DNA of 64,000 nucleotides from Poteriospumella lacustris (lineage: Eukaryota > Sar > Chrysophyceae > Chromulinales > Dinobryaceae), in contig SMOI01000081.1 in the NCBI GenBank assembly GCA_008000375.1, positions 58,766-122,765 of the forward strand, in the 5' to 3' direction. The notes beneath the pieces were generated by a model. The model saw nothing but the letters and a program-made list of their open reading frames with translations. It was not told the DNA's origin and searched no databases. Position 1 is the stretch's first letter, and each line of letters starts with the position of its first letter. Positions 45,372-55,916 of the stretch are shown here, piece after piece. The position numbers were made by a program, and so were the translations under genes.

Positions 45372-46677
45372 ATGCTAAAGACTGGGATTTCAGCTCCAAC
45401 ATATGAGAAAGGTGAGCGAGTCTGTAACTTCGCTTCACTTCAATTCGACGTCACCATTAATATACTTTGCAGCCTTCATTAGAGATGCTCTCATTTCTTC
45501 CAACATTCGACTTGATGGTAGAGCTCCAAATGATATTCGGCCGGCGGAGATTTCTATCAAACGAAATGAGACCAGCACAACTTGCGAAGTTCATTTAGGC
45601 AGTACCATAGTTACAGCCGAAATCGTCGGAAAAATAGCTCAACCTTATCCAGATAGACCTGACGAGGGTTTCCTTCAGTTTAACACGGACGTTATCGGCT
45701 TGAATGACACCGCCGCCAGCATCAGCTTCTCGGAAATTAGTCGCGCTTTGGAGCGAATTATTCGCGATAGTAGATCTCTCGATACCGATTCTCTATGCAT
45801 CGTCAGCGGCGAAAAAGTGTGGGAAATAAGATGTGAGGTTAGAATTGTTGATGGATCAGGAGGAAACGTGATGGATGCCGCCATCTTGTCGACAATGACA
45901 GCGCTGCGTGCCTTCCGAAAGCCTGAGATATCCGTCCTTCAAACAGAAATTACTGACAGCGGTTCATCACAAAGCACGATTCAAATACATCACTCTGATG
46001 ATCGAGATCCTCTGCCACTTTCTCTCTTCCACACGCCTTTATCTATTACTCTGGGGGTCTTCAAAAAGCCTTCCACGGTTGCTGACTCCGCAGCCGGCAA
46101 CGATAGCGCTGCATCTGGAGCGGACCGCTTTTTGTTCATCGTGGATCCTTCGCTGGAAGAAGAAAATGCTGCTGATGGCAAAATTACATTCTCTTTGAAC
46201 AATCATCAGTACGTCTACCCCGTTACCACCGATCTGAGCATAACCCCATGTTAACGACTGCTTTCTTCGTGTAGAGATTTATGCGCAGTAAACAAACCTG
46301 GAGGAGTCCCATTATCTGTTGAGGCCATGATGATGGCAGCGCAATTAGCAAAGCGTAAGATATTGGTCCTCCATCAATCATTGAACGCAGCGTTAAATGA
46401 ATTGGAAGGGAAAGTACTGCTGGAGCGTGAACAGCGCAAGGAAACGCTGCGCTTGTATCTTCAAGAGCAGCAAAAGCAACAGTCCGCGAAAGTTGACAAT
46501 GCCATGGATGCAGACGATGCTCCTTCTCAATTTGTTTCCAGCAATGAAGCGGTGGGTATTGATCGTGACGATCCCATTTTGGATTGGCAAAATCTACATC
46601 AACCTGTGTTTACGAGGGAGAAGGCTGCGGTTGCCCCACCTAAAGCCCCTCCATCGTCGAAGAAATCGAAAAAGTAA
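45372..46677 (+). CDS. Exosome core subunit RRP45/EXOSC9-like
   Basis: Exons 45372-45411, 45473-46208 and 46275-46677 join in phase (1179 nt, 392 residues); introns of 61 and 66 nt have donors GTGAGC and GTACGT. The RNase PH fold is recognisable from IRLDGRAPNDIRP at the start, the strand CEVHLGSTIVTAEIVG, and the GEKVWEIRCEVRIVDGSGGN block, which has the order seen in RRP45 rather than RRP41. The second exon junction leads into DLCAVNKPGGVPLS, the usual last fold segment. A C-terminal about 100-residue tail is helical, Gln/Lys-rich and ends in a basic cluster (SSKKSKK). RRP45 is a structural, catalytically inactive member of the hexameric exosome ring that processes and degrades RNA in nucleus and cytoplasm. 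Confidence 0.87.
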
Positions 46678-46965
46678 CAGAGCTTTCTTAATAATTGGTG
46701 TTTCAAGCTTTGTGCGATCACTCCATACCTTTAGCAACTAGCGAATGATAAGTTGATAATAATAGGGATAGATTCAGACACCAGGTTGGGAGCGTTCACT
46801 GTAGTTTCGAATCGTATAGACTTGTGTTGTTGAATGGCGATAAACTTTCGATTACAAACTACGGGTCCGAACTTTCGCTGAAGATAGTACATACCTTCAC
46901 AAAGGACTTGGTGGCGCAGTTGGCCGGCTGGCTATATACAGAATATATGTAGTAAGTATACATCA

Positions 46966-47175
46966 TCACTCTGCGTTGTCGTCGTCGTTGTCGTCGTCAT
47001 CGTTATCGTCATTCATCGTCGTCGTCGTCGCGTCGGTCGGCCTCATCTCGCGGGACGGCAGGCCCAGCAACTTTTCATATTTCTTTTCACATTCCTTTTC
47101 ACTCATAAGAGAGAGTCGCCAAAGTTCACTGCTTCTATAGGGAGTTCTTTGTTTTCCAAGATCCTTGCCGTACAT
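46966..47175 (-). CDS. Small orphan ORF, acidic C-terminus (69 aa)
   Basis: I favour the ATG at 47175 (MYGKDLGKQRTPYRSSELWR); the same frame is open to 47238, which would overlap the start of the next gene on the other strand. The first about 45 residues look like an ordered helical segment with charged residues (SEKECEKKYEKLLGLPSREM). The end is a Thr/Asp/Asn repeat from a GTC-type triplet run. The start lies only about 30 bp from the plus-strand zinc-finger gene, so the two would share a very tight divergent promoter. No family recognised; may be a real conserved small protein or a chance frame. Confidence 0.4.
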   Translation of the reverse strand: MYGKDLGKQRTPYRSSELWRLSLMSEKECEKKYEKLLGLPSREMRPTDATTTTMNDDNDDDDNDDDNAE

Positions 47176-47205
47176 GTTTCGTTGATGTTGATGACCTACT
47201 AAATC

Positions 47206-48215
47206 ATGCCACGAAAACGTAGTCGCGAAGAGAAGCAAGACGGGTCACATTTGCGAACAGAGCCTATTGAATCTGATTTACACTATCAATCGAAGATCTT
47301 TGACCACAATTTATTTCAAAGAAAAGGAGATGATGAGAGCGAACTGTCACTGATGTATAGATGTGAGTGCCCAAAGCAGTCTGCTCGTCTCAATCGCAAT
47401 CTCAATCTCTTGTTGTTGTCTCAGCTTGTCTTGATCTCCTGCCCTTGGATCAATCCTCATTTCGAACATCAAGAAAAGCGCTTGTTCTTAAGAAGAAATC
47501 ACAAGAACGATCAATTCAATGCTGCGTTTGCAGAGAACCCATTCACAGCAACAATTTCGTCACCTGCCTCATCGAGGTAAGTGGTCTCCACAACAAATGA
47601 ACGCTGATCTGATCGACCAACACATAATACTCTTCGAAATTTAGGGATGTGGGGCATCAGTTCATACGGATTGTACGAGTGTTGGCCTCAAAAGACTGAA
47701 TGACGAGTTTCCAGGTTGGTTGATGTTGCCGTGTACTTCCGTTTCGGTCGGTCTGATTCATCCATTGTTTGCCTGTAGATCATGTCTCATTTTGCCCGCA
47801 ATGCTCAGTGAATCAATGTGAAATCCGGCAAAATATCCTCGAAGTGGTAGAAGCCGAAAGTTTGGTTGAAAATATCAGTAAAAACAGTCATTTTCGCATT
47901 CGCGGTCGAATACAATTTCTACCCGGAACAAGTACGTCCTTCCTTCGCCCTCCCACACTTTTGTTTGGAGTTCATGTGTGAAGTCTGTCTCTATTTTCAA
48001 TTTTTCAAATAGGCGATGAAGTCATTCAAGAGATAGCAACCTCGCTTCTTACCTTCTCAGGCAAGCAAACCGATGAACAATATACTCGCGTGGTAAGTTC
48101 ACCTTCCTAATGCAGGTTGATCTTGTGAATTAATCCTCTCACGAAAATATTTTAGGTTGGTCTTCTGTCGAAGCATGCTATGCGCTCTTCAGCTTTGACT
48201 GAGGGTTCGTCGTAG
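47206..48215 (+). CDS. Small zinc-finger (PHD/RING-like) protein, six exons (223 aa)
   Basis: Exons 47206-47362, 47425-47576, 47645-47714, 47779-47931, 48013-48092 and 48156-48215 join in phase (672 nt). Introns are 62, 68, 64, 81 and 63 nt with donors GTGAGT, GTAAGT, GTTGGT, GTACGT and GTAAGT. The N-terminus is basic (MPRKRSREEKQDG). A compact zinc-binding module spans exons 2-4: CCVCREP, then GCGASVHTDC, then CPQCS, giving a C4HC3-like spacing reminiscent of PHD fingers or the C-terminal zinc finger of the SLX1 nuclease, but no GIY-YIG nuclease domain is present. The C-terminal about 85 residues are helical. A nuclear protein-interaction or chromatin/DNA-repair role is possible; the family is not recognised. 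Confidence 0.65.
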
Positions 48216-48772
48216 AGCTCGATTCTTCTCCGGCTTTGGATCGCCGTGTGACCAATCGCGTGTCTTGAGGAACGACTCCATGTTGCCACCTCATATGGCT
48301 AATCTAAGCGTCTTTGCCACATCGAAGTAAAGTACACACGAGGCGAAATCACGTCTCTTTCAGTGGGTATGTGGGCATGTGGGTGTTTTCATTTGCCATT
48401 TATGAGGAGGACGATTATAACATACCGCCTTGTGTAGCCTTCAACAGCTGTGTTGTGCCGATGTGCCTTTATGTTCTTCCTTTGATAGCACAACAATAGG
48501 AATGATCGTTATGACCTAAACCTTTCATAGGAACCGAATATAAATCCGCATCAAGCCATTCGCATAACTGCAACATGTATTATGGTATCTGCACCCTACC
48601 TATTGAAGGACCTGGTGCTTCATCATGAGCAAGATGGACCGTTTCATTTCGGGTGCACACACATCATCATCAAACAGGACCAAAAGGCTGGAGCGAACGT
48701 TGAGATTGGATATTGAAGCTCGCAGATTGACCAATATGTAGGTGATTTATTTTCTATTGATAGTTGATAGCC
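48216..48772 (+). other. Unresolved stretch between two genes with coding-like fragments
   Basis: About 560 bp with several stop-free pieces flanked by splice-like signals, for example a frame around 48331-48368 (VKYTRGEITSLSV) and one at 48533-48714 beginning EPNINPHQAIRI. I could not connect them in phase to either neighbour. They may be extra exons of the upstream zinc-finger gene, a 5' exon of the next gene (an ATG at 48624 opens MSKMDRFISG) or simply non-coding. Confidence 0.3.
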
Positions 48773-49928
48773 ATGACAAGCTATGAGAAGCAAATGAAAT
48801 GGGCCAAGGCCCGCCAGAAAGAGGTATTCATTGTGAGACGATGTGGATAATGATTAGCAGCTGACTGTCTTTTTCATCCTAGAACGATGCGAAGAGAGTA
48901 CAAAAGGCTCAGCAAGATGACGGATCTAATTTTCAACCTCATATGTATCATGCCAGAGTGAGGGAGTTTGAGGGAACAGCGGTGAGAAGAGTCCTTTTGT
49001 CTTGATCGTTTCTTTGCTCCTAATTGTTGTGTCTTGCTGTGAACGAGTAGAAGGAAATCAACGACAGAAGTGCACAACGGTTCATTGAACGCATGCGGAA
49101 AGGGAATGGTTTGGGTTCCGCTCGCAGCGTTCATTCCGCCTCTCAGGAAAGTTTTTCGCAACAACCCGTTCAAAACGATGCTGGCCGAATTCCAAGGTAA
49201 CATCTATTCTGATGATTTTGAGTTTTGAATAGTCTAATTAGATCGCATCGCACAGCTCATCGTATTCGGCGGATGGAAGCAAGAGATCCCCCTTACCGAC
49301 CACCACCAACTCTCATAACTTTGGATCAGCGTCCGAAATCGTCGCCAGCTACTCCGGTCAATACGCCTCGCTTGGACGTCCTACCCTTGGTACGAGCAAT
49401 GATTATGCTGAAGAGAACGCGTATGCGTATGTGGAAGAGCCATCTGAAGAGGCATCTCGATTGGAGAATCTTGATGATCTCAGCAGCGACTCAGACTCTG
49501 GAGAGCCGATCATTGAAATGTTAGAGCGTGAGCGACGGCAATGGCAAGCAGAAAGAGAACGCCTTATTCAATGTATTCATCTCCAACAGCTGGAAATGTC
49601 CCAGCGTGCTCTAGCTGCACATGAGCGTGCGGTTGATATTGCAAAGGTTCGTCATATTCTCTATTCATCGTGATAACCATCAATTGACTTTCGTCTATTT
49701 CGTTCCTTTGTTCAGGACTTCACGAAACTGATAGAGACGTTTGAAACTCGATTGGAAACCGTTGAAAGCAATGTTCAAAAGGAACTGTCCAGTTTACGAT
49801 CGGTCACAGAGTCTCTGTTGAGCGCCGTGAACAAGTTATCTTCGTCGAATTCGGCTACTCCGCAGGCTTTACCAACACCCACAATAGCTGTAGTGCCCGC
49901 GGGAGCAGCTCCATCCGCGTCTTCATAG
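48773..49928 (+). CDS. Ser-rich coiled-coil protein, at least five exons (299 aa or longer)
   Basis: Exons 48773-48823, 48883-48981, 49051-49196, 49256-49646 and 49716-49928 join in phase (900 nt). Introns are 59-69 nt, and the donors GTATTC and GTTCGT are weak. The acceptor of exon 4 is CACAG at 49255; the nearer ATTAG would put the exon in an Arg-rich wrong frame. The start is uncertain: ATG 48773 sits directly after a TAG acceptor-like site and an upstream exon may exist. The N-terminal half is basic with long helices (QMKWAKARQKE). A Ser/Thr/Pro-rich disordered middle is followed by coiled coils (EMLERERRQWQAERERLIQC and DFTKLIETFETRLETVE) and an Ala/Pro-rich end. No family recognised. 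Confidence 0.6.
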
Positions 49929-50376
49929 TTTCGTTTTAACACAAAGTTGATAATATATTGATGTATTTGCGTATAAATTTCTCGTTACCCTATCCGCTCG
50001 CGATCATCATGGTTGAAAAGTCGTGTACAGGTCACCCAGCTTCCGTAAACCATGGCAGCGATCGATGCAGCTGTATACTATACAACGTTCGATGCAGCTG
50101 AATACTATTTTGCGAATGCAGAATTGTAAGGATAAACGGAACACTGTATGACCCTTAAGATATTTGCGAAATTGATGAATGATGCGCGGTGCGCGATGAA
50201 TCTCGTCACTTGTGTAGCAGCAGCAGGGAGAGGCATGCGCGATGACGATGATCGACGGCTTGTCGTTGGGCGGAACAGCAGGCAGCTGTTCTTCCATCTA
50301 CTTCACAATTCATTGCACTCATTGGCCAGCAGCTTATCGGCATTACGTGAAGTTATCTGGGAACGAGATTTGAGTG
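49929..50376. other. Intergenic region upstream of the long coiled-coil gene
   Basis: About 450 bp. It includes a short direct repeat of the unit CGATGCAGCTG...ACTAT (50063-50110). An 81-codon ORF crosses it but has no supporting feature. Confidence 0.35.
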
Positions 50377-51357
50377 ATGACGGAAGCCATTGAAGCCAAA
50401 GAACAGGGAATCATTCAAAGAATTCGGGCGAGTGGGCTCCCTTCAGCCCGAGAAGTTCTGATGATTGACGAACTTCTGGAAATACGGAAGGAAAGGAGAA
50501 AGCTCGTTTCTCGATTGCAAGATGAGACGTTGGTTCTTCGAGAAATGGTCGACAAATGGGAACGAAGGTCTGCGGAAGCTGAAAGGCTAGCCAACAATCG
50601 CGAGAATGAGCTTGCGAGGAAACTCGATGACATCGCGATCCGACGCAACGAGGATGTGGAGAAAGCCAGACGAGAAATGCGCGAGGAGAATGAAAGAATA
50701 ATCGCTCGTGCGAGTTTAGAGCGGCATGAAGAATTAAGCGGTCTACGCTCCGATTACGAGAGCAAATTAGCGAAAATGGCGAAGCAGATTGAGGAACTCG
50801 AGTCCAATCAAAAGAGCTCTGACTTATCCAATGCCAAACTGATCGCGAACAAGCTTCTCAAGAAAATATCGGGTGAGTTAGAGGAAAAGTTTGAAAAGAA
50901 GACGAAGGAGTACAGAGACAGTCTTCTGCAGGTGGCGGAGCGCGAGAAGGTTTTGGAGGAGATGTTGAAAGCGAAAAATGAGGAAGTGGATCGCCTTCGT
51001 TCTAAAGAAAAGTTGTTGTTGGAATCGCTGAATAGCTCCCAGTCAAGAATGGAGACAGCCTTTGTGCGAGAAAAGGACTTGGAAAAGAAAATGGCCGTTC
51101 TTCTAAAGGAAAACGAGAACTTGCGCGTAACATGTGATCAACGTGCGCAGGAGCTGGATACTTTAACAACATCGCATGAGCAAGCTTTGCAGTCAGTGGA
51201 CGAGAAAGTTCGTAAAATGTTGGAAAACAAAGATCGAGAAATCGGAGTGCTGAAGACGCAGGTGGTGGCGCTGCGGCGAGAAAAAGGAGATCTGGAGAGG
51301 ATATTTGCGGAGCTGAACAACGACCTGAAATCTGTGCGAAGGTCCACAACGAGCTGA
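50377..51357 (+). CDS. Long coiled-coil protein (326 aa)
   Basis: Single exon from ATG 50377 (the open frame starts one codon earlier at GTG). Nearly the whole protein is heptad-patterned and highly charged (for example EVLMIDELLEIRKERRKLVS, SYESKLAKMAKQIEELE-type stretches), with no globular domain. The final about 60 residues (VDEKVRKMLENKDREIGVLK) resemble the ends of centrosomal/basal-body coiled-coil proteins such as CEP131, but heptad similarity alone cannot establish this. A cytoskeletal or centriolar scaffold is the plausible class. No signal peptide or membrane segment. Confidence 0.7.
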   Translation: MTEAIEAKEQGIIQRIRASGLPSAREVLMIDELLEIRKERRKLVSRLQDETLVLREMVDKWERRSAEAERLANNRENELARKLDDIAIRRNEDVEKARREMREENERIIARASLERHEELSGLRSDYESKLAKMAKQIEELESNQKSSDLSNAKLIANKLLKKISGELEEKFEKKTKEYRDSLLQVAEREKVLEEMLKAKNEEVDRLRSKEKLLLESLNSSQSRMETAFVREKDLEKKMAVLLKENENLRVTCDQRAQELDTLTTSHEQALQSVDEKVRKMLENKDREIGVLKTQVVALRREKGDLERIFAELNNDLKSVRRSTTS

Positions 51358-52279
51358 TTGTCCCCTGGTTGTCCATACAACTTCAAGTGTCAATGGCGGT
51401 GCACGAAGGAGCAAACCGAGACGGAACTTATCGCCGGTGCCGATACGAGATTTGAGTGGCAGGTCACAGCTGGTCTTGGTTGCGTAGCCATCCCCTCCTT
51501 TCCGTTGATATAGCATACTATGCCTCAGCAATAGTTGATGCTTACAGTGTCCCTGTAGATCGTGTGCTCTCACAATGCGAACACGGTGTGTGAACAAGTA
51601 GTTGTACAAAGAGATAACTATTACTTCTGTCAACTTTATAACACGAGGGAAGCGTCCATCTTCACTCGCGCGGCATCTGACAAACAGATGAGGCCATGGA
51701 TAGGATATCTCGTTGACAAACTTACATATCGAATTGAATGGGATGAGCACTGCACCGGCGGACTTTTCTTCTGCGAGAAATGGTCTTTGATGAAATCACA
51801 TTGGAGTTCGTCTTGGTGTGTTGGCGTTGGACCCTACAGTTGGACCCCACCACTGTAACCCTAATAACAACTAGATCAATCATTTTCTACCAAACTAAAA
51901 AACATCTCAGTCAATATAATCTAACGCTAACGCTATCGCTGACGAACCGGTACCAGCGCGTTTCATTTTCGAGGATTTGCAATGTGGAAGAAGCGACAGG
52001 AGCAACAACAGCAACGAACGGTGGACGACTTTGTTTGACCAAATGTTTCCTTTGCAGAAAAAGAAAGAAAATCAGCAGTGAAGAGGGAAAACACTGCAGT
52101 GATATAAACTATATCCCTCATACATGCAACTGACGCCTTGGGTCAGTTTGTTCCTCTCCTTGGTCTTGAAGCATCCTCGTTGCCTACGATTCCCAGCGAT
52201 CCTCCCCACCAGTGTCAACCCACACAGCAGGATTTCATTTTGTCGCTACAATCATAATTTTAATCATTTTCCACTTAAA
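51358..52279. other. Region upstream of Tpt1
   Basis: About 920 bp. A 98-codon plus-strand ORF at 51562-51858 has odd composition and no family match that I recognise. The Tpt1 frame remains open upstream of its ATG to 52124, and the extra 52 residues it would add (MQLTPWVSLFLSLVLK...) could be a leader peptide. Confidence 0.35.
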
Positions 52280-52921
52280 ATGAGTCAGTCTACTTCAGCG
52301 GCACCAGAAAAGCTTCCCAAGAAGCTGTATGATGCTTCGAGACAATTGGTGAAGATTTTGCGGCACAAAATCGTTGACATCGGTTTGTCTTGTGATTCCC
52401 GAGGCTTCGTTTCTGTAGGGGATCTGTTCGCCAACCGTCAATCAGGCATGTCACGCTTCAATGATCTGCGCATTCCGGAAGATCTGGAGCGTATTGTGGA
52501 GTCCAACGAAAAGAAACGTTTGGAATTAGAATGTCGTGAAGATGGTCAGTACTACATTCGAGCGGTACAGGGACACAGTGCCACTGTTGGAGAGCGTTTA
52601 GACTCTGAACAAGCATTTGAATCGATCACCGAACCGTTAGAGTTCTGTGCACATGGAACAGAACAACGATTTGCGGATTCAATTCTGGCGGAAGGTCTGA
52701 AACGTATGTCTCGGCAGCATATTCATTTGGTCGCAGAGATTCACGAGGATCGTCAAGTATCCGGATACAAGAAGAAATCCAATGCGGTTGTGGTGATTGA
52801 TATGGCCAAATGTCTACGCGATGGCATGAACTTTGTCCGCGCAGCGAATGGTGTCGTTCTCACGGAAGGCTTCGACGGTGTCATCCCACCGGAATACATC
52901 AAAGAAATCATCGCCCGTTAA
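52280..52921 (+). CDS. tRNA 2'-phosphotransferase (Tpt1/KptA)
   Basis: Single exon, 213 residues from ATG 52280. It removes the 2'-phosphate left at the tRNA splice junction, transferring it to NAD+ to make ADP-ribose 1'',2''-cyclic phosphate. The catalytic Arg-His pair is present (LRHK, residues 28-29), as are the downstream GFVSVGDLF segment, IRAVQGHS, the CAHGTE motif (YHGT-equivalent) and a C-terminal SRQHIHLV motif bearing the second Arg and His. The length fits the family. An in-frame upstream ATG at 52124 would prepend a hydrophobic/basic leader of 52 residues; I chose the downstream ATG because homologues begin near there, but dual localisation through alternative starts is possible. 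Confidence 0.93.
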   Translation: MSQSTSAAPEKLPKKLYDASRQLVKILRHKIVDIGLSCDSRGFVSVGDLFANRQSGMSRFNDLRIPEDLERIVESNEKKRLELECREDGQYYIRAVQGHSATVGERLDSEQAFESITEPLEFCAHGTEQRFADSILAEGLKRMSRQHIHLVAEIHEDRQVSGYKKKSNAVVVIDMAKCLRDGMNFVRAANGVVLTEGFDGVIPPEYIKEIIAR

Positions 52922-53542
52922 CCTCGACGCGCCTCTTTGCACCCTTGTCTGTTCCCCTTTCCTCCATCCTTTCGTGTGTTTGCTTTGCAGTGATTATTGC
53001 CATTGGAGTTAGGGGGTATTTCACTTGTTGTTATACAGTACATGTATGTACGGTATGTGGCATTGTCTTGACTGTCCGATGGCCTAGAGTTGTTGTCGAT
53101 GCGTGTAAATAATCAAGCAATGAGCCTCAGTCGTATACCAATCACAAATGGTGTGTTATTACAGAGGCGAAGCAGTTGAAATCGTGCTGTAGCAGGTCGG
53201 ACTGACTGACTGGGGATACATCCACTTGGCAAGAACAGTGCAGCGCTTCTCGAATCTGCACACACAAAAAGAGAGAGGACGAAGAAGGGGTAAACTGCAG
53301 TTGAGAATAGATTTTACCGAATGGAAATAGGAAGTAAACGAACACAAAACCAACGATTAAGTGGCATATCGAAGGTGAGTTGAGCAGGGCGGTATAATGC
53401 AGAGAAACGACAGAGAAGAGAGACGTCGGGGGAGGAGGGTAGGAACCCGATCGACTACGAAAGCTAATGTATGTGTACACATATGAATATGTGCGTACTT
53501 CTATGAGAGCTGCTGGATTGGAATGGAGATAGAGACAACGAA
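52922..53542. other. Convergent spacer after Tpt1
   Basis: About 620 bp between convergent stop codons. AT-rich in part, with a short TGTATGTAC repeat near 53043. No gene is seen. Confidence 0.4.
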
Positions 53543-55916
53543 TTACACTGGAGGATCATCGTAACTGGTGAGACGCGTGTCAGCCGTGTCAGCCAAGACC
53601 GACTCGAGTGGGTCGCTGCTGCTGGGAGGACGGGTGACGTGGGCGTTGTTTGTTGTTGTCTTCGACGTCGATGGAGCGGCCTGCGACGGAGGTGGCTGCT
53701 GTGATGATGCAGACGGCACAGTCGCTGCTGACAGTTGCTGCGGTTGTTGCTGTTGTTGTTGTTGCTGCTGTGCGGGTGGTGGTGTGGCGGGGTGTATAGT
53801 CGGTGCGGGAGACGCAGGCGACGTTGTTTCGGCTGCCAACGCCAGCGTCGCTGTGGCGGTAGATGGAGAAGGCTGTTCCACGATGGGATTGGGGCTCTGT
53901 GAGGGAACTTGGGCATGGCGATAGAGACACATGCCAATGTTATCCACCGTACAACAGAAGCAATACACAGGCCCGAGACCCCGGTGATGCATCGTCGTAG
54001 CTCCGTCGTCGGTTGTGGTCGCCACTCGATGGTACGACGAGGCTGATGCCGATGCTGATGCCGATGCTGATGCCGATGCCAATGATGGTGCTAATGTGTA
54101 CGCGGTAGTGGTTGTGGACGGCGCAGCCGACGCGGTGAAAGTGGCGGTTGTCATGGCGACCGCAGTCGCGGCGGAGGTGGATGCGGTGGCGTTGGAAGAA
54201 GCAGGCGCACAGCATATCACGGTATCCCAACAGCAGAAGATAGGTGTGGAGCCATTGAAATACGCATACAAACGATGCAACGGCTGGCAGATCCATCGAC
54301 ATTGACCAATGGCCGACATGCACGACGCCAGCGAAGAAGGCGGCTTCCTCGATGAGGCCTCTGTCGTGGTCGGGGGTATTTGACGCGCATAGAAATGATA
54401 CCAATAGCTGTGATGGGCCATCACACCCATCGTCATCAACAATATCGGTAGAAACCCTGTGAAAAACGCCATCAGACCCGTCTTCCACACCGCGATCACA
54501 GTCAACGGTGCACACCACACCCAGACCATTAACCAGGGAAAGACAAACGCCCGTACCACAGAGGCCTTCATTTTCGGTGCGACCCGTGTCACAATGTCCC
54601 CATGACGATGCATCAACGCGACATGTGCCGTATACGATACCATGTCCCGATTGCGTTGACGATAGCGTTCCGTCACGAGGATCATCACCAACCAAAAGAA
54701 TCCACCCAACACCGCATTCAACAAGACCCACAAGGTATTCGGAATGACATAGAAGGTGCCTTTTGAATGACACGACCATTGCAAACAGAACCCTGCTGAA
54801 TGACTGTTGCTGCTGCTGCTGCTACTGTTGCTGGAGGTACTGCTCACATTCATCGAAGAACACGTGCAGGAGGTCACGGCAAATTGGGTTTGTTCTTCAG
54901 AGGAGCCGGTCCAACGTGTACAGATGGTATTGGTGTTCGTACCCGTACTCGTACTGGTACCATTGGTAGCCATCGCCGTAGTGGTGGTGGTATTGACGCA
55001 TTGAAACGTCGACGTGGTGCGACCTTCGTCGTAGGTTTGATTCGTCGTCGCATAACGATCGCACGACCATTGTGCACAATACGGATTCGTTGTGGTGTTG
55101 TTGATCGCCACGGCTTGCTGCTCACATTGACAGTTCATGTATTCAGTGGTCACTGGACGACGGTTGTACGTCGAGATGGGACAGGCATTGCGACAACAGT
55201 CGTGCTGCAAATGATTGCCGGAATGGCAACAGACCGTCGTGAGCTTGTTGCCATTGTCACTGGATACATACGCGGAAAAGCATTTGCGGTACATGAGAAT
55301 CTTGGTCGACCATTGTAGACAATAGCTGCGGGTTGCATCGGTGGACGTGCAATTGCTGTGCGAAATTTCGTAATACTGGTTGGAGTTGCTGTGGCCTTCC
55401 CAGGATTGACAGTAGCTGCCATTCGTAGCTTTCGTCAAGCAACGGAGGTCTTCTTCTACGTTTTGCCACCTGTAATACAAGCAATACATATACACACACA
55501 TACACACACACATACATGCACACACAAGGCAGCACACGTGAGACGGCGGTGGGGTCAGGTCGCTGTTCGTGTCGCGCGACTTACTTCCACGAGTCCATAG
55601 GGTAGCCGCCATTATAATAGGGGAACTTATTCCCACATAGAATGCCCGCGCGGCGAGCGGCTTCATCGATGGAACACGAATCATAATCTTGGCAAGCCCC
55701 GTGTCGATCTTGGCAGCTCAAGTAGCCTCCGACGTCTTCCATACACTCGTAATCTCTGCCAAAGGAGCAAGCATTGTTCCATGGACAAGATTCATCACAA
55801 CCGTCCGAATCAGTACAGCAGCTTGTATCTGCATTCGTTGGACTCAGGCAAATCAACCACATCACAGCCGCCATCGCGACCAACCACCGTGTGATGATGG
55901 TGAAGTCGTTCGTCAT
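53543..55916 (-). CDS. Cysteine-rich surface protein with several TM helices (752 aa), two exons
   Basis: Exons 55916-55585 and 55469-53543 join in phase (2259 nt) across a 115-nt intron (GTAAGT to TTACAG) that contains a CA microsatellite. Signal peptide at residues 1-30 (TRWLVAMAAVMWLICLSPTNA), then an ectodomain to about 350 with abundant Cys and a recurring YCxQW(S) motif (YCQSW, YCLQW, YCAQW, FCLQW), many sequons and a Thr/Ser/Asn-rich region. TM helices lie at about 354-385 (LWVLLNAVLGGFFWLVMILV) and in the block at about 415-465 (two to three helices: AFVFPWLMVWVWCAPLTVIAV, GFLPILLMTMGVM). The rest is a disordered tail with Ala/Thr/Ser and poly-Q. A surface or lumenal receptor-like role is likely; the family is not recognised. 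Confidence 0.72.
55488..55526. repeat. CA-rich microsatellite in an intron
   Basis: Imperfect TACACACA/CATACA run inside the single intron of the cysteine-rich surface protein gene. Confidence 0.7.

Noticed and set aside
51562-51858. 98-codon plus-strand ORF upstream of Tpt1
   Set aside because: No recognisable domain or start context, and it sits in presumed UTR/promoter sequence.
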